64,000 nucleotides of DNA from an uncultured Bacteroidota bacterium (lineage in GTDB: Bacteria > Bacteroidota > Bacteroidia > Chitinophagales > LD1): positions 1 through 64,000 of the forward strand of contig CAIXGR010000025.1 in the NCBI GenBank assembly GCA_903919075.1, read 5' to 3'. Shown piece after piece: positions 55,648 to 63,288 of the stretch. The position numbers were made by a program, and so were the translations under genes. Below the pieces are notes generated by a model that was given only the letters and a program-made list of their open reading frames with translations, was not told the origin of the DNA and ran no database searches. Positions within the stretch are counted from its first letter, which is position 1. Every line of letters starts with the position of its first letter.

Positions 55648-56718
55648 ATGTTCAAAAAATTAAATATGAGTAATAAATTAATTCTCTTTTTTGCAACCTT
55701 CCTATTCTTTATTGGTATTGAAAAAAAGAGTGTGGCGCAGGGTGTGGCAATAAACAATTCAGGTACAAACCCTGCAAGTTCCGCCATGCTTGATGTAAGT
55801 TCAAACAATCACGGATTACTTATTCCTCGTGTAGCACTAACCAGTTTGACCGACCAAACCACTATTGCTTCACCTGCAACATATCTAACTATTTACAATA
55901 CCAATGCATCTGTTGGTAATGGAGCCGGTATGTATTACTGGAGCGGAAGTAGTTGGAATTACATGGCCTCTGCATCTAATGGCAATGGCACAAGCGGGCA
56001 AGTGCTTACCAGCCAAGGTGGCGGACAGGCACCACAGTGGAGCGCCATTCCACCATCCGGAGGCGGTGGAAGTATTTGTGCTTGTTTTAATGGTTACCAA
56101 GTATTCACATCTAATGGTACTTTTACTACTTCTTCAACTACAACACTAATTAAGGTGCAGGTTTGGGGCGGAGGCGGAGGCGGAGGCAGTTCGCAATATT
56201 CATCATTAGGTGGCGCAGGTGGCGGAGGCGGCGGATATGCGGAAGGAATTTTTACTGTAACCCCATCAACCAGTTATAATATAACCATAGGGGCCGGTGG
56301 AGCAGGTGGGACTCCCAATGGCGGCGTTGGTGTTAATGGCGGCACAAGCAGTTTTGATGTTTTAATTTCAGCCACCGGTGGCGCAGGGGCATCATATAAC
56401 GGTACCAGCGGGGGGGCACCGGGTCAGGGCGGCTTTGGTATTGGTGGTTATTTTAATATTTCCTTAGGTTCTGGCGGAAGCGGTGGTTATGCCCCATACC
56501 TGGCATCGCAGGCTGGCGCTAATGGCGGGGGGGCTGCAGGGGGGGCCCTCTACGGCGGCGGCGGCGGCGGTGGAGCAGGCGGTGGAAATGGTGGCGTATA
56601 TAATAGTTCGGGTAATGATGCTGTACCTAATAGCGGGGCCGGTGGTGGCGGTTCAGGCGGTAATACTATTGGCGCCGGCGGCAGTGGCGCAAATGGGCAG
56701 GTAATTGTTTATTACTAA
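55648..56718 (+). CDS. Glycine-rich secreted protein, third tandem paralog, with homopolymeric G tracts
   Basis: The open frame starts far upstream inside the second paralog in another frame, so the start was set at ATG 55648, seven bases after the previous stop (ATG 55666 is an alternative). This gives 356 residues: MFKKLNMSNKLILFFATFLFFIG signal, the same SSNNHGLLIPRVALTSL module, SICACFNGYQVFTSNGTFT and a glycine-rich tail closing GQVIVYY. Three runs of seven G occur in the tail (56410-56416, 56527-56533, 56539-56545) and are absent from the other copies. Confidence 0.82.
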   Translation: MFKKLNMSNKLILFFATFLFFIGIEKKSVAQGVAINNSGTNPASSAMLDVSSNNHGLLIPRVALTSLTDQTTIASPATYLTIYNTNASVGNGAGMYYWSGSSWNYMASASNGNGTSGQVLTSQGGGQAPQWSAIPPSGGGGSICACFNGYQVFTSNGTFTTSSTTTLIKVQVWGGGGGGGSSQYSSLGGAGGGGGGYAEGIFTVTPSTSYNITIGAGGAGGTPNGGVGVNGGTSSFDVLISATGGAGASYNGTSGGAPGQGGFGIGGYFNISLGSGGSGGYAPYLASQAGANGGGAAGGALYGGGGGGGAGGGNGGVYNSSGNDAVPNSGAGGGGSGGNTIGAGGSGANGQVIVYY

Positions 56719-56856
56719 TTTATTTCTCCTTTTCTTATAACAAGGATGTAGCATACGTTTATTTGAGAGATTTGTGAAATAATCTCTACCATTGCACTGA
56801 AATTTATTTTTGGCTTGCTTAAATAAGCATTCAAAAAAAATATTTAAGTTAGCAGT

Positions 56857-57795
56857 ATGCTTAGGTACAAAGCAGATATTAGAACTCTTATTAATGTGGC
56901 ACTTTATTTTGCTGTTGCCATTACACCTTGGTTTTTGTGGGATAGTATGAGCAAATGGCAAGTAGTTGCCTGGGTGGCTATTAATTGCTTAATGTCGTTT
57001 GTTTGTGCAACCATTATTCATAACACCATACATGCGCCTATTTTTAAAAGCCGCACGCTTAATAAAATTTTTCAAGTAGTGTTGTCTTTTACTTATGGGC
57101 ACTCTACCAGTGCTTATGTGCCGGGGCATAATTTCAGTCATCATAAATACACACAAACACCTAAGGATGCTATACGCACCTCTAAAGCGCGCTTCAGAAT
57201 TAATTTTTTGAATCAGCTTTTATTTTTCTTTATTATGAGCGGCGATATTTTGAAAGGCGAAATCAGATTTGCTTCTAAAATGCGGAAGGAACGTCCGGCA
57301 TGGTTCAGGCAATACCTGCTAGAGCTTTTTTTGGTGATAGGAACTAAAGTTGCCTTAATTATTATTAACTGGAAATGTGCTATACTGTTTGTATTAATAC
57401 CACATCAATATGCCGCATGGGGCATAGTAAGCACAAACTATTTTCAGCACGATGGTTGTGATGAAGAACACCCTTATAACCACAGCCGAAATTTTACCGG
57501 TTGGAGCTTAAACTGGTTTTTATTTAACAACGGCTATCATGGCGCTCACCACATGAAACCTAATTTGCATTGGAGTTTATTGCCGGATTACTATGAGAAA
57601 AATTTGCGCCCTTATATTCATCCGGCGCTCGATAGAAAATCTTTGGTTGCCTATTTAGTAACTACGCATATATACCCAGCCAAGCGCATTGATTATCTTG
57701 GCCAGCCGATTGTTTTAAAACCTTCTGTTCCTGATGAGGATTGGGTAAACAATGTGGAGATAAAAGAACACGCCACAGATTTAGCAGGCGCATAA
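56857..57795 (+). CDS. Membrane fatty acid desaturase family protein
   Basis: A 312-residue integral-membrane diiron protein. The three histidine boxes are IIHNTIHAPIF (HxxxH), GHNFSHHKYTQ (HxxHH) and NGYHGAHHMKP (HxxHH), with four hydrophobic segments between them. The family includes acyl-lipid desaturases and hydroxylases; the substrate is not readable from sequence. The ATG at 56857 gives a short cytosolic N-terminus. It follows the glycine-rich genes but has its own 138-base upstream gap. Confidence 0.88.
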   Translation: MLRYKADIRTLINVALYFAVAITPWFLWDSMSKWQVVAWVAINCLMSFVCATIIHNTIHAPIFKSRTLNKIFQVVLSFTYGHSTSAYVPGHNFSHHKYTQTPKDAIRTSKARFRINFLNQLLFFFIMSGDILKGEIRFASKMRKERPAWFRQYLLELFLVIGTKVALIIINWKCAILFVLIPHQYAAWGIVSTNYFQHDGCDEEHPYNHSRNFTGWSLNWFLFNNGYHGAHHMKPNLHWSLLPDYYEKNLRPYIHPALDRKSLVAYLVTTHIYPAKRIDYLGQPIVLKPSVPDEDWVNNVEIKEHATDLAGA

Positions 57796-57809
57796 TTTCT
57801 TCTTGCTTT

Positions 57810-58244
57810 CTAAGTGCCCGGTGTTTTTTCTAAATAATTTTTTAACGATGTACCAATAATTGATGTCCAGCCCATCTCAAAACTTGATTTTGCAAAATCC
57901 GGTTGGTTGGGGAAGGTTTCCAAACCTTCATGCGTTAGCCTCAATCTTGTTTTATCACCTTCAGCAAATAATTCAAAAGTTAGTATTGAATTACCTTCAT
58001 ACCCTTCGTAACGCCAGGTGTGCGATAGTTTTTCACCTTCAATTACTTCGATAATTTTACACAAGTGTACGTATCTTCGTCCTTCATTCTCACCGGTAAA
58101 GCTAAATTCAAAACCAACTACCGGTTTAAATTCTGCAAGGTCGAAATACCATTGCTTCATTTCTTCTTTGTTGGTGATGGCTCTCCATACTATATTTATA
58201 GGGGCGTTAAATGTGCGTTCGATTACAAATGGTTCGGTTTTCAT
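57810..58244 (-). CDS. SRPBCC (AHSA1-like) domain protein
   Basis: A 144-residue START/SRPBCC-fold protein: FVIERTFNAPINIVWRAITNKEEMKQWYFDLAEFKPVVGFEFSF and LSHTWRYEGYEGNSILTFELFAEGDKTRLRLTHEGLE. The pattern is AHSA1-type, often next to ArsR regulators. It probably binds a small hydrophobic ligand. It is the last gene of the ArsR operon, ten bases after the double-domain SRPBCC gene. Confidence 0.9.
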   Translation of the reverse strand: MKTEPFVIERTFNAPINIVWRAITNKEEMKQWYFDLAEFKPVVGFEFSFTGENEGRRYVHLCKIIEVIEGEKLSHTWRYEGYEGNSILTFELFAEGDKTRLRLTHEGLETFPNQPDFAKSSFEMGWTSIIGTSLKNYLEKTPGT

Positions 58245-58254
58245 TATTAATGAT

Positions 58255-59226
58255 TTACGAATTTATTTTAGGAAGATATTCATCAAGCTGATCAAATGTT
58301 CCGGTAAACCCTTGCTGCATTGAACTGAACATATCTACAAACATTTTCATTTCTTCGGCAGTAGCATTAATAGGCCCGCCGCGAAGGGTAACAGTTGTTT
58401 TGCCGTCCTTCCATATGAGTGTCATATTATTCAATACTTCCAATGGCCAATTAACGCTAAATGGAGCGCGGGTTACATTACCTGCTTCATCTGAAAATGA
58501 ACTTACAAATACAACACGTCCGGGTGCCTCAATTTCCCGATACACAAATTTGCCCCACATTATTTGCCCATCGGGCGATTGCATGGAGTAATGAAAGATT
58601 CCACCGGGTTTAAAATCTAGTTTAGTTACTACCATTTTAAACCCTTTAGGGCCCCACCATTGCGCCAGATGTTCAGCCTGGCTAAATGCTTTAAAAATAA
58701 GTTCGGGAGATGCGTTGAAAACACGTGTAATTTCGAAAGCATTATTTTCCATATTGTTTGTTTGATTGTTTATTAAATACTTTTCCAGTTTCTCAATATT
58801 CTGTTTCAATCCTTCATCTGCCTTAAATGTTTTAACCACTTGTATAAATTCTTCTTTCGATTCGAAAAGCATGTGCCATTTAAGCATGGTCTTTTTTCCC
58901 TTCGGTGTAAAAGTTATTGTAGTTGTAAATTTAGGGCCGGTCACATGTTCAAAAACAATTCGTTCGTGTTTTACTATTTCCTTATAAATACTTTTGTTTT
59001 TATAATTAGTACCATCGGGCCCGTGCATTACAAATTCCCATTCACCACCAGGTTTTACATCCATTTTATCAATAGTATTAGTAAACCCGTTAGGCCCCCA
59101 CCAGTTTTTAATATGGCCGGGTGTTGTAAATACTTCCCAAACAAGTTCTTTAGGCGCGTTAAGAAGACGCGTAATAACGAGCTCGCGATCGGCGGTATCG
59201 TTATTTTTTTCTTTTTTTTCTGCCAT
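58255..59226 (-). CDS. Tandem double SRPBCC (AHSA1-like) protein
   Basis: A 323-residue fusion of two AHSA1-like domains. Domain 1 (about 12-150) has LVITRLLNAPKELVWEVFTTPGHIKNWWGPNGF. Domain 2 (about 160-315) has FEITRVFNASPELIFKAFSQAEHLAQWWGPKGF. The linker (YLINNQTNNMENN) contains an in-frame ATG directly before domain 2, as if a stop between two genes had been lost. It overlaps the ArsR gene by 26 bases. Function is probably ligand binding; catalysis is not shown. Confidence 0.9.
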   Translation of the reverse strand: MAEKKEKNNDTADRELVITRLLNAPKELVWEVFTTPGHIKNWWGPNGFTNTIDKMDVKPGGEWEFVMHGPDGTNYKNKSIYKEIVKHERIVFEHVTGPKFTTTITFTPKGKKTMLKWHMLFESKEEFIQVVKTFKADEGLKQNIEKLEKYLINNQTNNMENNAFEITRVFNASPELIFKAFSQAEHLAQWWGPKGFKMVVTKLDFKPGGIFHYSMQSPDGQIMWGKFVYREIEAPGRVVFVSSFSDEAGNVTRAPFSVNWPLEVLNNMTLIWKDGKTTVTLRGGPINATAEEMKMFVDMFSSMQQGFTGTFDQLDEYLPKINS

Positions 59227-59548
59227 TACTTTTATTTTTTGTTTGTAATTGATTCAAATAATTTTCGAGTGAATCGAATTTGTCGGTCCAGAATTTCCGG
59301 TACTCTTCTACCCAATCCGATACCTCGCTTAATTTTTCAAGCCTTGCCTCGCAGTAACGGTCCCTACCCTGTTGGTTAATAACAATCAAGCCGCACTCGG
59401 TAAGTATTTTAATGTGCTTGGATATGGCGGGCCTGCTAACATCAAAATTCTCAGCCACCGCATTTAAATTTAACGACCGGTGCGCAATAAGATTAATAAT
59501 CTCACGCCGCGTAGGGTCGGCAATTGCCTGAAACACATCTCTTCTCAT
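59201..59548 (-). CDS. ArsR-family transcriptional regulator
   Basis: A 115-residue winged helix-turn-helix protein: FQAIADPTRREIINLIAHRSLNLNAVAENFDVSRPAISKHIKILTECGLIVINQQGRDRYCEA. No metal-binding cysteine pair is present in the alpha-3 region, so it is not a typical arsenic sensor. It resembles the SRPBCC-linked ArsR class. It is followed on the same strand by two SRPBCC genes. Likely autoregulatory via the AACC-N4-GGTT sites upstream of the DHFR-like gene. Confidence 0.9.
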   Translation of the reverse strand: MRRDVFQAIADPTRREIINLIAHRSLNLNAVAENFDVSRPAISKHIKILTECGLIVINQQGRDRYCEARLEKLSEVSDWVEEYRKFWTDKFDSLENYLNQLQTKNKSNGRKKRKK

Positions 59549-59577
59549 ATAATAATCTTGTCAACTGTATTCAATCT

Positions 59578-60147
59578 TCAAGCAATGCGCTCATAATGCA
59601 TTAAAACTATACCAGTGCTAAACGCTTTACTGGATAGCAGTTTTAGTTTTACCTGGTTTGTAATTCCCGCAAAAAGCGGCATACCTTTACCTATAACCAC
59701 CGGGGCTATGAACATCCAATATTCATCTATCAGGTTTTCCTGCATTAATGAACGCACCACACCGGGGCTGCCAAAAATTTGAATGTTCTTTTCCTTTTCT
59801 TGCTTCAGTTTATTTATTTCATCAGAAACATTGCTGCCTATAATTCTTGTATTGTTACCGGCAACATTTTTCATGGTTGTTGAAAGCACAATTTTCTCTA
59901 CCCTGTTGTACCAGGCTGCATGCTCTTTATCATGCTTGCTTGCATCGGGCTTATCGGCCGCTGTTGGCCAATAGCTGTTCATAATCTGATAAGTTCCTTT
60001 TCCGTATAATGCAGTATCTGATTGATCGGTAAGTACACCTGCGAAATCAAAAAACTCCTGATTAACGTTAAACATATCTAACTCCCCATTGGGGCCAGCT
60101 GCAAACCCATCAAGGGTAACAAGTACTGATGAAACTAATTTTGCCAT
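59578..60147 (-). CDS. Dihydrofolate reductase/RibD C-terminal-like family protein
   Basis: A 189-residue cytoplasmic protein of the DHFR fold: LVSSVLVTLDGFAAGPNG, TALYGKGTYQIMNSYWP, KIVLSTTMKN, IQIFGSPGVVRSLMQENLIDEYWMFIAPVVIGKGMPLFAG. This matches the YyaP/RibD-C group, whose members are reductases of unclear substrate. It probably is the first gene of the ArsR-SRPBCC operon, 29 bases upstream of ArsR. Confidence 0.88.
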   Translation of the reverse strand: MAKLVSSVLVTLDGFAAGPNGELDMFNVNQEFFDFAGVLTDQSDTALYGKGTYQIMNSYWPTAADKPDASKHDKEHAAWYNRVEKIVLSTTMKNVAGNNTRIIGSNVSDEINKLKQEKEKNIQIFGSPGVVRSLMQENLIDEYWMFIAPVVIGKGMPLFAGITNQVKLKLLSSKAFSTGIVLMHYERIA

Positions 60148-60182
60148 GGCTTTGATTTTATTTTAGTGAACACTATTTATGT

Positions 60183-60220
60183 AACCATTCGGTTGCAAAT
60201 GTATGTGAAACCATTTGGTT
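60183..60220 (-). promoter_or_regulatory. Paired AACC-N4-GGTT palindromes, candidate ArsR operator
   Basis: AACCATTCGGTT (60183-60194) and AACCATTTGGTT (60209-60220) are two copies of a 12-bp palindrome with centres 26 bp apart. They also form an imperfect larger inverted repeat, bounded by GTAACC and GGTTAC. They lie 36 bases upstream of the first gene of the DHFR-like/ArsR/SRPBCC operon and 140 bases upstream of the divergent glycine-rich gene. Spacing and symmetry fit two dimeric repressor sites; binding by the encoded ArsR is an inference. Confidence 0.55.
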
Positions 60221-60359
60221 ACACAATTTTTTAACGAAATATTTTTCAAATATCATGATTTACAAAAACAGGGTTGCTTTTAGCCTTGTGTTTTTCGAAA
60301 AGCCTGAGTATTTTAGAGCGATTATCTTTAAGTTAAAGTTTACCCATAAATACACCTTT

Positions 60360-62192
60360 ATGAAGAAAGTATGTCACCCATTGTCTATTATGTTCATGCT
60401 GTTTATTGTTTTCAAGGTATCTACTGTAAATGCCCAAGGAGGTGTAGCCATAAACGCTGCAGGAACACAGCCTGATAGTTCGGCTATTTTGGATATTGGT
60501 TCAAGCAGTAAGGGGCTACTAATACCAAGAATGTCAACTTCGCAAAGAAATGCCATTTCAAAACCTGCCACCGGGCTCGAAATTTTTAATACCGATTGTA
60601 ATGTATATAATTTTAATGCTGGTACTCCTTCGGTTCCAAACTGGGTAACGTCTAATTCTTCGAATGCATTAGTAGCATCGGTAAGTATAGCGGCAAGTCC
60701 TGTTGGGGCTATTTGCTCGGGAGCCGATGTTACTTTTACTGCAACCCCTTCAAGTGGTATTAATTCGCCAACTTATCAATGGAAAGTTAATGGAGGAAAT
60801 GTGGGCACCAATAGTTCATCGTATAGCAACTCCAATTTAAATAATGGTGATGTTGTAAATTGTATATTAACCACTAGCGAAGCCTGCGTTACCGGCTCGC
60901 CTGCTACTTCGAATTCAATTTCAATGACTGTAACACCTATCCCTTCAACACCTGGTTCAATTTCGGGAAGTACGGGGGTATGCACCGGTAGCACCGGAAA
61001 TATTTATTCTGTTAGCCCGGTTGCAGGCGCTACTTCATATAATTGGACTGTACCACAAGATGCAGCAATAGCTTCGGGCGCAGGCAATACTTCCATAAAC
61101 GTAACTTTCGGCTTAGATTCAGGAACCATAAGTGTTACTGCAGTTAACAGTTGCGGCTCTAGCTCGGCAAGCACTCAAACTATTACTATAAACCCTCCAG
61201 CACCGGGTACACCGGGTAATATATCCGGAAGTTCTTCAGCAGCCAGCGGTTCAAGTGGCAATGTGTATTCTATTAGTGCTGTAAATAATGCAACTACCTA
61301 CACTTGGAGTGTTCCATCTGACGCAACTATAACCGCAGGCCAGGGAACAACTTCTATCACCGTTACCTTCGGTACCAATTCCGGTAATATTGCCGTTACA
61401 GCAGGAAACAGTTGCAGTAATAGTTTTTCGAGCACTTTGGCAATAACCGTTTGTAATGGGTACAACACCGGTAACCAAACCTTTAATTATACCGGTTCAA
61501 TGCAAATTTTTACCGTTCCTTCCTGTGTTTCAGCTATAACTATTGCTGCTTATGGGGCTGCGGGACAAAATTCGGTTGCTGCAGGTGGGCAAGGAGGCTA
61601 TGCCACCGGAACATTAGCTGTTAGCCCGGGCCAAACATTATACATTTTTGTAGGTGGGCAAAGCGGATGGAACGGCGGCGGCCCGCATGGACCTAACGGT
61701 GGAGGTTACGGTGGCGATGCATCGGATGTAAGAGCAGGAGGCACTGCGCTTATGGATAGAGTAATAGTTGCCGGTGGTGGTGGCGGCGGTGCGGGTAATG
61801 ATTCAAGCTATGGCGCGGGCCCTGGCGGAAATGGTGGTGGATTGACTGGAGATATGGGTGGTAATTCAGCCGGTTGCGGTAGTTGTTATTATGGCGGTGG
61901 TGGCGGTGGCGGTACTCAAAATAGCGGTGGGGCTGCAGGATGGGGAGGTTGTAATGCCTGTTACGGGGCTTGCGGCTATGCTGGCACTTTAGGTGTTGGT
62001 GGCGAAGGCTCATCTGCTGACCATCCTGTGGGTGGTGGCGGTGGTGGTGGTTACTATGGCGGCGGCGGCGGCGGAAGCGATTGCTCATGCGGCGGCGGCG
62101 GTGGTGGCTCATCATACATTACCGGCTTAACGAATGCAAGCACCAGCACAGGCGGCACAACAGGCAACGGTCAAATAGTATTTACCTGGTAG
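60360..62192 (+). CDS. Secreted glycine-rich protein with Ig/PKD-like domains and ALK/LTK-like glycine-rich domain
   Basis: A 610-residue protein. The frame extends 35 codons upstream, but ATG 60360 begins the signal peptide (KKVCHPLSIMFMLFIVFKVSTVNAQ). The N-terminal module has SSAILDIGSSSKGLLIPRMSTSQRNAI (about 40-66). An Ig-like domain (about 100-190, SICSGADVTFTATPSSG-type) and two PKD-like domains (GATSYNWTVPQDAAI, NATTYTWSVPSDATI) follow. The glycine-rich half (about 370-610) opens QTFNYTGSMQIFTVPSCVSAITIAAYGAAG, includes ASDVRAGG and VAGGGGGGAGN, and ends NGQIVFTW. Confidence 0.85.
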   Translation: MKKVCHPLSIMFMLFIVFKVSTVNAQGGVAINAAGTQPDSSAILDIGSSSKGLLIPRMSTSQRNAISKPATGLEIFNTDCNVYNFNAGTPSVPNWVTSNSSNALVASVSIAASPVGAICSGADVTFTATPSSGINSPTYQWKVNGGNVGTNSSSYSNSNLNNGDVVNCILTTSEACVTGSPATSNSISMTVTPIPSTPGSISGSTGVCTGSTGNIYSVSPVAGATSYNWTVPQDAAIASGAGNTSINVTFGLDSGTISVTAVNSCGSSSASTQTITINPPAPGTPGNISGSSSAASGSSGNVYSISAVNNATTYTWSVPSDATITAGQGTTSITVTFGTNSGNIAVTAGNSCSNSFSSTLAITVCNGYNTGNQTFNYTGSMQIFTVPSCVSAITIAAYGAAGQNSVAAGGQGGYATGTLAVSPGQTLYIFVGGQSGWNGGGPHGPNGGGYGGDASDVRAGGTALMDRVIVAGGGGGGAGNDSSYGAGPGGNGGGLTGDMGGNSAGCGSCYYGGGGGGGTQNSGGAAGWGGCNACYGACGYAGTLGVGGEGSSADHPVGGGGGGGYYGGGGGGSDCSCGGGGGGSSYITGLTNASTSTGGTTGNGQIVFTW

Positions 62193-62397
62193 ATTGCTTT
62201 TGAGTAGTGAGTTAACAGCTGACAGCATTACATCGCTGTAGCTTATTCCACCAATGCATTGCTATATTGGCAATACTTCACACCAAATCTCTATTTGCTC
62301 GCTCTATGCAGGATAGTGAGCCTAATATTCTTATTTTCGCACTTCCAAAATAAGCGGCATTAAGCCTGTTAGAGAAATATTAACACAGAGTAAGGTC
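62193..62397 (+). other. Intergenic region upstream of era
   Basis: No gene or tRNA is seen. TATTTTCG lies at about 62332, close to the Bacteroidota -7 consensus, and is the likely era-der promoter region. Confidence 0.3.
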
Positions 62398-63285
62398 ATG
62401 AGTCATAAATCGGGGTTTGTAAATATTATTGGGCTTCCTAACACTGGTAAGTCAACGCTAATGAACGCGCTTATTGGAGAAAGACTGTCAATTATTTCTC
62501 CAAAGGCGCAAACCACCCGGCATAGAATTTTAGGAATAGTGAATGATGAAAATTACCAAGTAGTGTTTTCGGATACACCGGGATTTATTAATCAGCCTGC
62601 GTATAAGCTGCAAAACTCAATGAATGAGTCGGTTGCAGGGGCGCTGGAAGATGCAGATGTGCTATTGTTTGTTACCGACAAGGCTCAAAAAGATGAGGAG
62701 CAAAAGCACTTGATTGAACTGGTAGAAAAGAGCAAAGTGCCATCGATAGTAGTTATTAATAAAATGGACCTTTGTGAAAAAAAGGAGCTGGAAACGCTGG
62801 TAAATTTATGGAAAGAGAAACTACCTAAATCAACAGTAATAACCATTTCAGCTGCCTCAGGCATTAACGTTAAAAAGATCTTGAAGCAAATCGTTGAATT
62901 GTTACCTGAATCTCCGGCATATTATGACAAAGACCAACTAACCGACAGAAACGTACGCTTTTTTGTTTCCGAGATGGTTCGCGAAAAAATATTTTTGAAT
63001 TACAGTGCCGAAATCCCCTATTCATGCCAGGTTGAGGTAACAGACTACAATGAAAGCGAAACTATTGACCGGATAAAATGTGTTATATATGTTGAGCGCG
63101 AAGGGCAAAAGGCCATAATTATTGGTAAAGGAGGAAGCGCGTTGAAAAAAACAGGAACAGAAGCCAGGATAGAAATAGAAAAATTTATAGGCAAGAAAGC
63201 TCACCTTGAGTTGGTTGTAAAGGTGAGAGATAAATGGAGGAACGACCCGCTTTTACTTAAAAATTTCGGATATACCAATCGCTAA
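62398..63285 (+). CDS. era: GTPase Era
   Basis: This essential GTPase binds 16S rRNA near the 3' end and aids 30S maturation. The 295-residue protein has G1 GLPNTGKSTLMNAL, G2 SPKAQTTRHRILG, G3 DTPGF and G4 NKMD. A C-terminal KH domain carries EIPYSCQVEVTDY, GQKAIIIGKGGSALKKTG and AHLELVVKVRDKWRND. Length and domain order are standard. It lies three bases before der. Confidence 0.97.
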   Translation: MSHKSGFVNIIGLPNTGKSTLMNALIGERLSIISPKAQTTRHRILGIVNDENYQVVFSDTPGFINQPAYKLQNSMNESVAGALEDADVLLFVTDKAQKDEEQKHLIELVEKSKVPSIVVINKMDLCEKKELETLVNLWKEKLPKSTVITISAASGINVKKILKQIVELLPESPAYYDKDQLTDRNVRFFVSEMVREKIFLNYSAEIPYSCQVEVTDYNESETIDRIKCVIYVEREGQKAIIIGKGGSALKKTGTEARIEIEKFIGKKAHLELVVKVRDKWRNDPLLLKNFGYTNR

Positions 63286-63288
63286 AAA

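Noticed and set aside
58840-59379. 179-codon plus-strand frame
   Set aside because: Antisense to the SRPBCC and ArsR genes, with basic, phenylalanine-rich composition typical of a reverse reading of AT-rich coding DNA.
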